A DNA stretch of 64,000 nucleotides from Flemingiibacterium sp045578725 (GTDB lineage Bacteria; Bacillota; Clostridia; Oscillospirales; CAG-272), in the NCBI GenBank assembly GCA_045578725.1, contig JAZNKS010000073.1, forward strand, positions 15,203 to 79,202, read 5' to 3'. Below are positions 36,247 through 44,211 of the stretch, one piece after another. Every line of letters starts with the position of its first letter. Within the stretch, counting starts at the first letter, position 1. Under the pieces are notes generated by a model that searched no databases, was not told the origin of the DNA, and was given only the letters and a program-made list of their open reading frames with translations. The position numbers were made by a program, and so were the translations under genes.

Positions 36247-38502
36247 TTACAGATTTCCCGGATTCACATCGGCCGATACCGATGCCTTGAGGGCCGTCTT
36301 TGAGCCGGAGAATTCGTGCATCAGACGGTCAATCAATCCGCGGACACGCTTTGTCACGGCGCATTTGAGAATCAGTCGCATACGATAAACATTGTTCACT
36401 TTATAGATCGGCGCCTCAAAGGGGCCGAAGAGATAGATTTTCAGATCGGAATATTCGCCGGATAGAAACTCCCGGAGACGCTTGTCAAGCTTCAGCGAGA
36501 GAGCCAGAACATCCTGCTCCGCCTCGCCCGTAATGCCGAGAAGCACGAATTCGCAGAAGGGCGGGAACACCAATTGCCGCCGAAGCTGAATCGCGCTTTC
36601 ATAGAAGCCTTCATAATCCTGCGCCGCCGCCAGATTGATCGTTTCGTTATCCGGTGAGCAGGTCTGGATGACAGCACGCCCCGGCTTTTGGGCACGCCCC
36701 GCCCGCCCGATCACCTGAGTCAGAAGCGCAAAGGTGCGCTCGCTCGCCCTAAAATCGTCCAGATAGAGTGCCGCATCCGTATTGATGACGCCGACCAGCG
36801 TGACATCCGGGAAATTGTGGCCCTTTGTCACCATCTGGGTTCCGATCAGGATATCCGCCTCATGCGCCCGGAAGCGGGAGAGAATCGCCTCATGCGAAAA
36901 CTTTCCGCCGGTGGCATCGGCATCCATCCGGAGAATCCGCGCCTTGGGATAGAGAGAGGCAAGCTCCTCGGCCACAAGCTGGGTGCCGAAGCCCTTGCGG
37001 CTCAGATGCTCGGAGGCGCATTCGGGACATTGCGCGGGGACCTCCTCGGTGTAGCCGCAGTAATGGCATTTGAGAAAAGCGTGATCCGCTTCCCGATGAT
37101 AGGTCAGCGACACCGAGCAATGGGGGCAGGTGATCGCCTGTCCGCATTTCTGGCAGCTGACAAAATTATTATACCCGCGCCGGCTCACAAACAGAATCGT
37201 CTGCTCCCCGGCGGCGAGATTTTTTTCGATTTCGTCGCGGAGCATTCCGCCGATCGGTGTAATCAGCCCCTTTTGGGCATCCGTGCGCAGATCCGAAATC
37301 CGCACCTCGGGGAGCACGGCATTGCCGTACCGCTCCTTCAGCGTGATGAGCGAATAAACCCCGCTCTTTGCCTTATAGAAGGATTCCAGCGACGGAGTTG
37401 CCGAGGCCAGGAGCATCAGCGCCCTGTTGTGCGCCGCCCGCCAGCGCGCAATATCCCGCGCGTGGTATTTGGGGTTCATGTCCGACTTGTAGGTATGTTC
37501 CTGCTCTTCATCGATGACAATCAATCCAAGATTGTCAAGAGGAGCAAAGATGGCCGACCGGGTGCCGATCACAACATCGACCTCCCCGGCACGGATCCGC
37601 TTCCATGCATCGGTGCGCTCCCCCTCGGAAAGCCCCGAATGAATGACCGCGACCCGCTCACCGAAATAACCGCAGAACAGATCCACCGTCTGTCCGGTCA
37701 GCGAAATCTCCGGCACCAGCAGAATCACCGATTTCCCCATGGCGATCACGCGGTCGATCAGCGCCTTGATAACGCGGGTCTTGCCGCTTCCGGTCACACC
37801 GTATAAAAGAGCCGCCCGCGGCTGATCCTCGGCCGCCAGCGCTGCCAGCCGTTCACAGGCATCTGCCTGCTCTTTTGACAGTCGGTTCGGATCCGGAATC
37901 CGTCCGCGTCCCGCGTAGGGATTACGCCAGACCTCCCGGATCTCCTCGCGGAGAATCCCCTTTTCCGTCAGGCCCTTCAGAGTGGGAAGCGATACATCCA
38001 GCGTCTTGCGCAGCTCACCGAGCGATACCGGCCGGTCGGGATGCTCCCCGAGATAGGCCAGAACCTTCGCCTGCGCGCTGCCCGTGCGGGATGCCTTTTG
38101 TCCGGTCAGCGAATAAAAGCGCTCGATCGGATCCCGTCGGGAATGATAGAGCGAATCGACGGCACCGGCCGGCAGAATCGTCTGTACCGCCTCGCCGGTG
38201 GAGCAGAAGGTCCGCTCCCGCAGAAATGTGCACAGTCCGAGCAGCTCTTCATTCAGCGAGAACCGATCGTCGGCGACCGCCTCCAGCGGCTTTAGTCGGG
38301 AATATTCTGAGGTTGCCTTGACCGAAACCACAATCGCCGTGCGCCGATGGACATTGCCGAAGGAAACCGCCGTCAGTGTTCCCGGATGAACCTGATTCTG
38401 CAGGGCCGGCGGAATGGCATAGTCGAAGCATTGGTCAGCCGAGAACGGGAGCTCCAGAATCCGTACCGATGCGACAGCCGCCAGGAACGGATTACCGGGC
38501 AT
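36247..38502 (-). CDS. priA: Primosomal protein N' (PriA helicase)
   Basis: 751 aa, normal length. Restarts stalled replication forks. An N-terminal DNA-binding domain (to about 105) is followed by a winged-helix region. The helicase has Walker A LLYGVTGSGKT, the DEEQ-type motif VIDEEQEHTYK and RYHARD-like KYHARDIARW. Zinc-binding cysteines are in CQKCGQAITCPHC and CHYCGYTEEVPAQCPEC. RILRMDADAT and VIGRAGRAQKPG follow. The start shares one base with the rpoZ stop. Confidence 0.96.
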   Translation of the reverse strand: MPGNPFLAAVASVRILELPFSADQCFDYAIPPALQNQVHPGTLTAVSFGNVHRRTAIVVSVKATSEYSRLKPLEAVADDRFSLNEELLGLCTFLRERTFCSTGEAVQTILPAGAVDSLYHSRRDPIERFYSLTGQKASRTGSAQAKVLAYLGEHPDRPVSLGELRKTLDVSLPTLKGLTEKGILREEIREVWRNPYAGRGRIPDPNRLSKEQADACERLAALAAEDQPRAALLYGVTGSGKTRVIKALIDRVIAMGKSVILLVPEISLTGQTVDLFCGYFGERVAVIHSGLSEGERTDAWKRIRAGEVDVVIGTRSAIFAPLDNLGLIVIDEEQEHTYKSDMNPKYHARDIARWRAAHNRALMLLASATPSLESFYKAKSGVYSLITLKERYGNAVLPEVRISDLRTDAQKGLITPIGGMLRDEIEKNLAAGEQTILFVSRRGYNNFVSCQKCGQAITCPHCSVSLTYHREADHAFLKCHYCGYTEEVPAQCPECASEHLSRKGFGTQLVAEELASLYPKARILRMDADATGGKFSHEAILSRFRAHEADILIGTQMVTKGHNFPDVTLVGVINTDAALYLDDFRASERTFALLTQVIGRAGRAQKPGRAVIQTCSPDNETINLAAAQDYEGFYESAIQLRRQLVFPPFCEFVLLGITGEAEQDVLALSLKLDKRLREFLSGEYSDLKIYLFGPFEAPIYKVNNVYRMRLILKCAVTKRVRGLIDRLMHEFSGSKTALKASVSADVNPGNL

Positions 38503-38786
38503 CAGTTGTTTTCCCGCAGATTGATGCTGGCGTCGTTGATCTTGTACTCGCCCTGATAGATGCGGTTGATGGCATTTTTAACCGCCTTTTCATCGCGGAT
38601 ATCGCGCTTGATCATGGAAGCCAGACTCTTGTCGGTTTCCTTGTTGGCGATCAGCTTTTCGGCCTGCTCGCGCTGATGGACGTATTCATCGGTCACCATG
38701 CGTGCGCACTTGGCGGTTGCGATGCAGAGAATATAGCGGTTATACTTGTCGTTCTGGCTCAGTTCTTCAACGGAAGGATAAATCAT
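38502..38786 (-). CDS. rpoZ: RNA polymerase omega subunit
   Basis: 94 aa. Assists beta' folding. The conserved early block NRYILCIATAKCARMV corresponds to the usual RY-LV--AKRAR element, although the Arg before Ala-Arg is Cys here. The Glu/Lys helix and KAVKNAINRIYQGEY match the rest. Its position between gmk and priA confirms it; coaBC, often found between rpoZ and priA, is absent. Confidence 0.9.
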   Translation of the reverse strand: MIYPSVEELSQNDKYNRYILCIATAKCARMVTDEYVHQREQAEKLIANKETDKSLASMIKRDIRDEKAVKNAINRIYQGEYKINDASINLRENN

Positions 38787-38804
38787 GATTCGTACCTCTC
38801 TTCA

Positions 38805-39422
38805 TTATTCAGCAAAAAATGTTGTTTCAAAATTTCCCGCCCGTTCGGTGCGGAGCTTTTCCGCCTGCACAATATGGATGATATCGTGCGCGGCGCACTC
38901 AACGGCATCATCGCCGTTGATTACTATGTAATCGTATTCCTCAAGCTTGGACAGCTCCCATGCAGCCGCCTCCAGCCGCTCGCGGATCACTTCCTCGGAT
39001 ACCTTGTCGCCTCGTCCGCGCAGACGCTTCTCCAGCGTGCGGTAATCGGGCGGCGCAATCATCAGCAGAATCGAATCGGGACAGCGCTCCTTGATCTGGA
39101 GAGCTCCCTGCACATCGATTTCGAGAATCACATTCCGGCCGGCGGCAAGATTTTCCCAAACCTCTTTCTTGGGGGTTCCGTAATAATTTCCGCAGTATTC
39201 GGCATATTCAAGCATCATATCGGCTGAAATCCGCTCGCGGAACTCCTCTTTGGTAATAAAATAGTAATTGATACCGTGCGCCTCGCCCTCGCGCGGTGCG
39301 CGGGTGGTGGCGGAAACCGAAAAGACAAAGCTGTCGTCCAGCTCCATCAGCCGCCGGACAACGGTTCCCTTACCGCTTCCGGAAGGGCCGGAAAGCACAA
39401 TCAGAAGTCCCTGCTCCTTCAT
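38805..39422 (-). CDS. gmk: Guanylate kinase
   Basis: 205 aa. Converts GMP to GDP. The P-loop is LSGPSGSGKGTVVRRL. VSATTRAPREGEAHGINYYFI is the GMP-binding block, with LEYAEYCGNYYGTPK and LEIDVQGALQIKE downstream. A 4-nt overlap couples it to remA. Confidence 0.97.
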   Translation of the reverse strand: MKEQGLLIVLSGPSGSGKGTVVRRLMELDDSFVFSVSATTRAPREGEAHGINYYFITKEEFRERISADMMLEYAEYCGNYYGTPKKEVWENLAAGRNVILEIDVQGALQIKERCPDSILLMIAPPDYRTLEKRLRGRGDKVSEEVIRERLEAAAWELSKLEEYDYIVINGDDAVECAAHDIIHIVQAEKLRTERAGNFETTFFAE

Positions 39423-39709
39423 CCCAGCGTCTCCTCCTCATTCTCATCCTCGTCACTGCTGTCATCCCGATCGCTGAGGCGGTTGGAGATGGTTTCCGAC
39501 TGGAAGGCCGACAGAATCACGTGCTCGCTGTCGGTGATGATGACGGCGCGGGTGCGCTTGCCGCAGGTGACATCAATGGCGCGTCCGTTATCCTTGGAAT
39601 CCTGGATCAGCCGCTTGATGGGAGCGCTGTCCGGGCTGACGACCGCCACCACGCGCTCGGCGGCGACCATATTGCCAAAGCCTATGTTGATAAATCTCAT
39701 ATGAAGCAT
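39419..39709 (-). CDS. remA: RemA-like regulator (DUF370)
   Basis: 96 aa. RemA is a DNA-binding activator of matrix and osmoprotection genes in Bacillus. FINIGFGNMVAAERVVAVVS, SAPIKRLIQD and GKRTRAVIITDSEHVILSA are nearly identical in pattern to RemA. An acidic C-terminal tail (about 20 residues rich in Asp and Glu) is extra. The start may be ATG 39709 (AAGGA 4 nt away) or ATG 39700 (AAGGA 13 nt away); neither spacing is ideal. The yicC-remA-gmk order matches Bacillus. Confidence 0.92.
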   Translation of the reverse strand: MLHMRFINIGFGNMVAAERVVAVVSPDSAPIKRLIQDSKDNGRAIDVTCGKRTRAVIITDSEHVILSAFQSETISNRLSDRDDSSDEDENEEETLG

Positions 39710-39725
39710 CCGTTCCTTTCGCGGC

Positions 39726-40619
39726 TTATTCGATATTCTGAATCTGCTCGCGGATTTTTTCCAGTTCGCTCTTGACCTCGACCACCATCGCCGCGATCTC
39801 GGCATTGCTTGCCTTGGAGCCGATGGTATTCGTTTCGCGGTTGATCTCCTGCAGAAGGAAATCCAGCTTGCGGCCAACCGGCTCATCGGAGGCAAGAATC
39901 GTGCGGAAGGCTTCAAAGTGGCAGGAAAGCCGCACCAGCTCCTCGTCAATTGCCACACGGTCAGCATAAATAGCGCATTCGGTGAGCACCATATTCGGGT
40001 TCAGCTCGGCCATATTGTCAGCCAGCAATCCCTTCAGACGTGTTTCAAACCTGGTGCGGTAGGCGGCGATATCCTCCTCGGAATGCTTTCCGATCTCCCC
40101 GGCCAGCACCTGAATTTTCTCCATCTTGCCGATGATATCATTCTTCAGCCGCTCGCCCTCGGCTTCCCGTACCTTCAGGAAGGCATCGATGGCCTCGTCC
40201 AGCACCGGCCTGATGAGCTCCCAATCCTTTTCGGCATCCTCCTCCGGCTTGCGGATGTTGAAAATGTCCCGATTCTGGGCCACGCTCATAACCGAGATGT
40301 CATCGGCGAGCCCGAAGGTATCGCGGAGCTTGCGAAGTGCGGTGATATAGCTTTCGGCCAGCGCCTCATCGATATCGATGGTCATACCGACATTTTCGAC
40401 AATCTCCACACCGACCCAGACATCCAGCTTGCCGCGGGAAATGCCTTTTGTCTGCACATATTGGCGGATCCGATCCTCCAAAAAGCTGTACATCCGCGAA
40501 ATCTTCACGGTGCAGTCCAGATACCGGTTGTTTACACTCTTTAGTTCTACTGTGATATTTTTTCCGTCTTCGGTGCCGGTCCGGAGGGCGCGGCCGAAGG
40601 CTGTCATACTGCGTACCAT
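39726..40619 (-). CDS. yicC: YicC/YloC endoribonuclease
   Basis: 297 aa. YicC family RNases were recently linked to RNA turnover. MVRSMTAFGRA at the start, ELKSVNNRYLD, and the C-terminal GRKLDFLLQEINRETNTIGSKA are the family signatures. The ATG at 40619 has GGAGAAGGA upstream, so an earlier start at 40688, inside the promoter, is excluded. It is first gene of the long minus-strand cluster down to spoVM. Confidence 0.95.
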   Translation of the reverse strand: MVRSMTAFGRALRTGTEDGKNITVELKSVNNRYLDCTVKISRMYSFLEDRIRQYVQTKGISRGKLDVWVGVEIVENVGMTIDIDEALAESYITALRKLRDTFGLADDISVMSVAQNRDIFNIRKPEEDAEKDWELIRPVLDEAIDAFLKVREAEGERLKNDIIGKMEKIQVLAGEIGKHSEEDIAAYRTRFETRLKGLLADNMAELNPNMVLTECAIYADRVAIDEELVRLSCHFEAFRTILASDEPVGRKLDFLLQEINRETNTIGSKASNAEIAAMVVEVKSELEKIREQIQNIE

Positions 40620-40659
40620 AATCCTTCTCCCACATACTTCATTTTGGGCATATATATTT

Positions 40660-40722
40660 ATTATACCGCATTTCGCACGATTTGTCAATCAAATTATTCG
40701 TGAAACTCATTGACAAATCGTG
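40660..40722 (-). promoter_or_regulatory. yicC promoter with a 14-bp inverted repeat over its -35 box
   Basis: Minus strand TTGACA (40683-40688), 17-bp spacer, TATAAT (40660-40665). CACGATTTGTCAAT (40676-40689) is repeated exactly in reverse at 40709-40722, 33 bp away centre to centre. The -35 box lies in the first arm, so a bound dimer could block transcription. Confidence 0.85.
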
Positions 40723-40790
40723 AATTTATGCCTCTCGCCCCCGAAATAACCGCCCGCAGTCAAATCCGGAATTTTTGTCCATATTGCCGC

Positions 40791-40819
40791 TTGACAACAC
40801 TCGCAAAAAAGGGTATAAT
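40791..40819 (+). promoter_or_regulatory. Promoter for the ECF S component and coaX-like gene
   Basis: TTGACA (40791-40796), 17-bp spacer, TATAAT (40814-40819), exact consensus. The leader of about 70 nt includes a small hairpin, TCCCGC (40865-40870) with GCGGGA (40874-40879), just before AGGAGG. Confidence 0.88.
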
Positions 40820-40898
40820 GTTAGCATCTGCCATCCATCGGCAGAAATAATATTTTGCGCTGTATCCCGCCAAGCGGGAGCGGCAGCAGGAGGTTTTT

Positions 40899-41531
40899 AT
40901 GAATCCCAAGGCAAAGACCCGAACCGATGTGAAACGGCTCGCCATGATCGCGATGCTCGCAGCCGTCGTTATCGTGCTGCAGGCTGTCGGCTCCGTCATC
41001 AAGATCGGACCGTTCCCCATCAATCTTGCCCTCACGCCGATCATCATCGGCGCGGCACTTTACGGCTGGAAGGCCGGCGCCATTCTCGGCGCCATCCTCG
41101 GTGCGTACATTTTCTGCGCCGGGCTCTGGATTGACGGCTCCATGATTCCCATGGTGCAGTACAATTTTCCGGCCTCGCTCATTCTCTGCATCGGCAAAAC
41201 AACGGCCGCCGGTGCGCTGGCAGGCGTTCTGTACCGCCTGATCCGCCAGAAAAATGCTTTTCTGGCCACTCTGATCGCCAGCATCGTCACGCCCATCACC
41301 AACACCGCCATCTATGCCATCGGTATGATGAGCATCTTCAGCGGCTTCCTCGGCGCAGCCGCACAGGCGAAGGGCCACACCAATCCGATTGCGTTTCTCT
41401 TTCTCGTTGTCATCGGTGTGAATTTCATCATCGAATTTCTTCTCAACACAGCGCTTGCGACCGTCATCACCCGCATCATCGCCTATTACAATAAAAACAT
41501 AGGAAACAAGCGAAATGCTGCTGGCCTGTAA
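40899..41531 (+). CDS. ECF transporter substrate-binding (S) component, possibly for pantothenate
   Basis: 210 aa. About six membrane helices. The N-terminal cytosolic start TRTDVKRLAMIAMLAAV includes the Ala-rich first helix that contacts EcfT, and FPINLALTPIIIGAALYG is typical of the RibU/PanT-like S proteins. It captures a vitamin and works with a shared EcfAA'T module encoded elsewhere. Pantothenate is inferred only because the next gene, overlapping by 17 nt, is CoaX-like. Riboflavin or another vitamin is not excluded. Confidence 0.82.
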   Translation: MNPKAKTRTDVKRLAMIAMLAAVVIVLQAVGSVIKIGPFPINLALTPIIIGAALYGWKAGAILGAILGAYIFCAGLWIDGSMIPMVQYNFPASLILCIGKTTAAGALAGVLYRLIRQKNAFLATLIASIVTPITNTAIYAIGMMSIFSGFLGAAAQAKGHTNPIAFLFLVVIGVNFIIEFLLNTALATVITRIIAYYNKNIGNKRNAAGL

Positions 41532-42300
41532 CATCGGAAATGGCGAGATCCGGCTCGGCTTTCTGGACAGCGGCCGTCTTCTCGATACCGTTTCCTTCTC
41601 CAACGCACACAAGCGTACCGCCGATGAATACGCCTGCCTGATCCGGGATCTGCTCTCGCTTCGCGGCGTGTCGCCGTGCGATTTTGAGGATGCCATCCTC
41701 GCCTCTGTTGTTCCCGATGTCACCGAAGCGGTGCGGCGGGGAATCCAGCTTCTCTGCGGCGGTCTGCGTCCGCACCTCGTGGGGACGGGAATCCGCACCG
41801 GGCTGAACATCCTCACCGACGATCCCTCCCAGCTGGGAAGCGATCTTGTCGCCTCCGCAGCCGGCGCGCTTCTGGATTACAAACCGCCGCTGATTCTGAT
41901 CGATTTCGGCACGGCAATCACCTTTTCCGTTCTGGATAAGGATGGCAGCTTCATCGGCTGCTCCATCGCCCCCGGCCTCCGGCTTTCCGCCGAAGCGCTG
42001 AGCAGCGGAGCAAGTCTGCTCCCGCATTACGCCTATGCCGCCCCCAAAAAGTGCATCGGCACCAATACCGTGGAAAGCCTCCGCAGCGGCGGCATTCACG
42101 GAACGGCCGCCATGGTGGACGGCATGATCGGACGGATTGAGGAGGAGCTGGGCTATCCGGCTTCGTGCATCGCATCCGGCGAGGGCGCGGAGATCGTTCT
42201 TCCCCTATGCCGCCGCAAAATTCTCCGCGACGACACGCTCCTTCTGCGCGGACTCGGCGCGATCTGGGAGCGGAATCGGAAAAAAGCGAAAAAATCATAA
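41515..42300 (+). CDS. coaX: Type III pantothenate kinase-like protein with altered phosphate motif
   Basis: 261 aa. CoaX phosphorylates pantothenate, the first step of CoA synthesis. Clear family blocks are TADEYACLIRDLL, ASVVPDVTE, GTGIRTGLNI, LIDFGTAITFSVLD, GCSIAPGLRLSAEAL and GLGAIWERN. Two expected active-site elements differ. The DxGNT phosphate loop reads NIGNG at the N-terminus, with Asp changed to Asn and Thr to Gly. The G-A-D-R block reads GSDLV, keeping Asp but losing Arg. It may be a weak or repurposed kinase, a regulatory paralogue, or an enzyme that tolerates these changes. Overlap with the transporter gene suggests a joint role. Confidence 0.82.
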   Translation: MLLACNIGNGEIRLGFLDSGRLLDTVSFSNAHKRTADEYACLIRDLLSLRGVSPCDFEDAILASVVPDVTEAVRRGIQLLCGGLRPHLVGTGIRTGLNILTDDPSQLGSDLVASAAGALLDYKPPLILIDFGTAITFSVLDKDGSFIGCSIAPGLRLSAEALSSGASLLPHYAYAAPKKCIGTNTVESLRSGGIHGTAAMVDGMIGRIEEELGYPASCIASGEGAEIVLPLCRRKILRDDTLLLRGLGAIWERNRKKAKKS

Positions 42301-42307
42301 TCCGAAA

Positions 42308-42340
42308 ATCCTGCAGGTGCTGATCTGCAGGATTTTTTTG
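42308..42340 (+). terminator. Terminator after the coaX-like gene
   Basis: ATCCTGCAG (42308-42316) pairs exactly with CTGCAGGAT (42325-42333) around 8 nt, followed by seven T. Confidence 0.93.
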
Positions 42341-42383
42341 GATTTTCATCAGTAAATATCCGTATTTTTATGCAGTATTCCGT

Positions 42384-42632
42384 TTGGCCGTATCCTCTTG
42401 TCTCCCCTCTGTGGATTGTGTCTATGATTTCAGCGATCGCTACGGCTTTGGCGTCGAAGTCAACTGGATGCCCAACAGCTTCTTCTATTCCAGCGCCATC
42501 TCGCTGGTCGAGCTGAACGAGGACGGCGACATGGAGCTGGCCTTCGGCGGCGAACGAACGGTACGCCTGCCGGAGATCTTCGCCAAGGCGGAAATCGATG
42601 CTTTCTCCCAAGCATTGCAGGTACTCGAATAA
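42384..42632 (+). pseudogene. Remnant of a solute-binding lipoprotein gene
   Basis: An 82-codon frame without a promoter or ribosome binding site of its own, starting only from a TTG. Codons from VYDFSDRYGFGVEVNW to FGGERTVRLPEIF match the interior of the intact protein at 42750-44192 (VYDYSDRYGFGVESNW to VGGERTLRLVELF) at roughly 60-70 percent. The last residues (AEIDAFSQALQVLE) resemble that protein's C-terminus (SEIETFIKSVQE). The middle of about 220 residues and nearly the whole N-terminal half are gone. It is therefore an internally deleted relic of a diverged paralogue. It is followed by its own terminator. Confidence 0.75.
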
Positions 42633-42642
42633 GCAGCACCCG

Positions 42643-42667
42643 GCAGGCCGCAAGGCCTGCTTTTTTT
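42643..42667 (+). terminator. Terminator after the pseudogene
   Basis: GCAGGCC (42643-42649), GCAA loop, GGCCTGC (42654-42660), then seven T. It survives although the gene in front of it is decayed. Confidence 0.93.
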
Positions 42668-42686
42668 CGACTTCGGGCTTTTGTGC

Positions 42687-42714
42687 TTGACTTTTCACAA
42701 TTTCGTGATATAAT
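42687..42714 (+). promoter_or_regulatory. Promoter for the solute-binding protein operon
   Basis: TTGACT (42687-42692), 16-bp spacer, TATAAT (42709-42714). An AGGAGG ribosome binding site lies before the ATG at 42750. Confidence 0.82.
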
Positions 42715-42749
42715 AGATCTGTAAAGCCAAATACATCAGGAGGTTTCTC

Positions 42750-44192
42750 ATGAAAAAGCGTCTTCTCAGCACATGGCTCCTCATGGCCATGCTCGTATCC
42801 TGCGGCACCGCTGCCCCGTCCGGCAGCGACACTGAAAATCCTTCCCCCACTCCCGAAGATACTACAGCCGGCGAGGAACGTCCCACCCACGGCATTGATG
42901 TCTGCGATTACGAAGGCGAGCCCTTTCACATTCTCGCACCCGAATGGGGTCTTTACATCAACTACTTCTTTGCCGATGAGCAGACAGGCGAAACCATGAA
43001 CGATGCCATCTATGAGCGCACAACGCGGGTGGAGGAGCATCTCGGAATCGATATCACCTATGCGTGCGAGGGAACCATCAACGATATCCCCGGCGCGGTC
43101 CGGACCGCGGTGACATCCGGCGACGATCCCTATCAGCTGGTGCTGACCCACTGCATCTACGGTCTGGGCGGCATGGTAACCGACAGCCTGCTGTATGACT
43201 GGAATCAGATCCCCTATGCGGATCTTGACCGGGAATACTGGAATCAGCAATGCAATGAAAATCTGTCGATCGACGGCAAGCAATATTATGCGGTTTCCGA
43301 CTATATGCTGGCGGATCCCAATGCCATTCTCTTCAGCAAGGACATGATCACCGATTTCAGCCTGGAGAATCCTTACGAGCTCGTCCGTGACGGCAGCTGG
43401 ACGCTGGAGAAAATGTTCACCATGGCATCCAAGGTTTCCTCGGATCTGAACGGCGACAGCGTCTACGATTACAGCGACCGCTATGGCTTCGGCGTGGAAT
43501 CCAACTGGAAGCTGAACAGCTTCTTCTATTCCAGCGGCATTCATCTGGCCCAAAAGAACAGCGACGGCATTCCGGAGCTTACCGTCGGCGGCGAGCGCAC
43601 CCTTCGCCTTGTGGAGCTCTTTGATAAGATCATCAACGGCTCCAACGATGCCGTTACCTGGGTCATGGGCGCCCCGGAAGAAGAGTCCGTCATGATTCCG
43701 ACCGGCCGCGTACTCTTCCAGATGGAAGCGCTCAATGCCCTGCGCAACTACCGCGACTGTGATGTTGAATTCGGTATTCTCCCCTATCCGAAGCTGGATG
43801 AATCGCAGGAAACCTATGTAACCAATGACTGGAGCGGTCTGATGTGCGTACCGGTCACGGTCCAGAATCCGGAACTGATCGGCAAGGCCTGCGAGCTTCT
43901 GGCTTATCACAGCGGGGATACCACGATCCCCGCCTACTACGATCTGGTTCTGGGCGAAAAGCTTTCCCGTGATGAGGATTCCAAGGAAATGCTGAAGCTG
44001 ATCTATAGCAATATTACCTACGATGCCGGTGTCAACTATGTCGGATTTGAGGCCAACATGATGGCTCTGTTCTATACCCTTCAGCGACTGGTTGTCCGGG
44101 ACGGAAGTGCCAACTTCGCCTCCTGGTACGATACCTACGGTCCCGGCGCCGAATCCGAAATCGAAACCTTCATTAAATCCGTACAGGAATAA
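42750..44192 (+). CDS. Extracellular solute-binding lipoprotein (ABC sugar importer family 1)
   Basis: 480 aa. Signal peptide MKKRLLSTWLLMAMLVSCG with Cys18 as lipidation site, then a Ser/Pro/Glu/Thr linker. GETMNDAIYERTTRVEEHLGID is the family-1 landmark shared with the lipoprotein at 4592. DGSWTLEKMF, LNGDSVYDYSDRYGFG and FGILPYPKLDE follow. It binds a carbohydrate on the outer face. Again no permease gene is adjacent. The next gene is a polysaccharide deacetylase, so the ligand may be an acetylated glycan fragment (inference). Confidence 0.9.
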   Translation: MKKRLLSTWLLMAMLVSCGTAAPSGSDTENPSPTPEDTTAGEERPTHGIDVCDYEGEPFHILAPEWGLYINYFFADEQTGETMNDAIYERTTRVEEHLGIDITYACEGTINDIPGAVRTAVTSGDDPYQLVLTHCIYGLGGMVTDSLLYDWNQIPYADLDREYWNQQCNENLSIDGKQYYAVSDYMLADPNAILFSKDMITDFSLENPYELVRDGSWTLEKMFTMASKVSSDLNGDSVYDYSDRYGFGVESNWKLNSFFYSSGIHLAQKNSDGIPELTVGGERTLRLVELFDKIINGSNDAVTWVMGAPEEESVMIPTGRVLFQMEALNALRNYRDCDVEFGILPYPKLDESQETYVTNDWSGLMCVPVTVQNPELIGKACELLAYHSGDTTIPAYYDLVLGEKLSRDEDSKEMLKLIYSNITYDAGVNYVGFEANMMALFYTLQRLVVRDGSANFASWYDTYGPGAESEIETFIKSVQE

Positions 44193-44211
44193 AAACGAAA
44201 GGATAATTGTT

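Noticed and set aside
40820..40898. A riboswitch in the leader of the ECF transporter gene
   Set aside because: Only one short hairpin before the ribosome binding site; no recognised riboswitch core.
42153..43910. A 585-codon open frame opposite the solute-binding lipoprotein
   Set aside because: Crosses two terminators, the pseudogene and a promoter, and matches no family; the plus strand encodes a clear lipoprotein.
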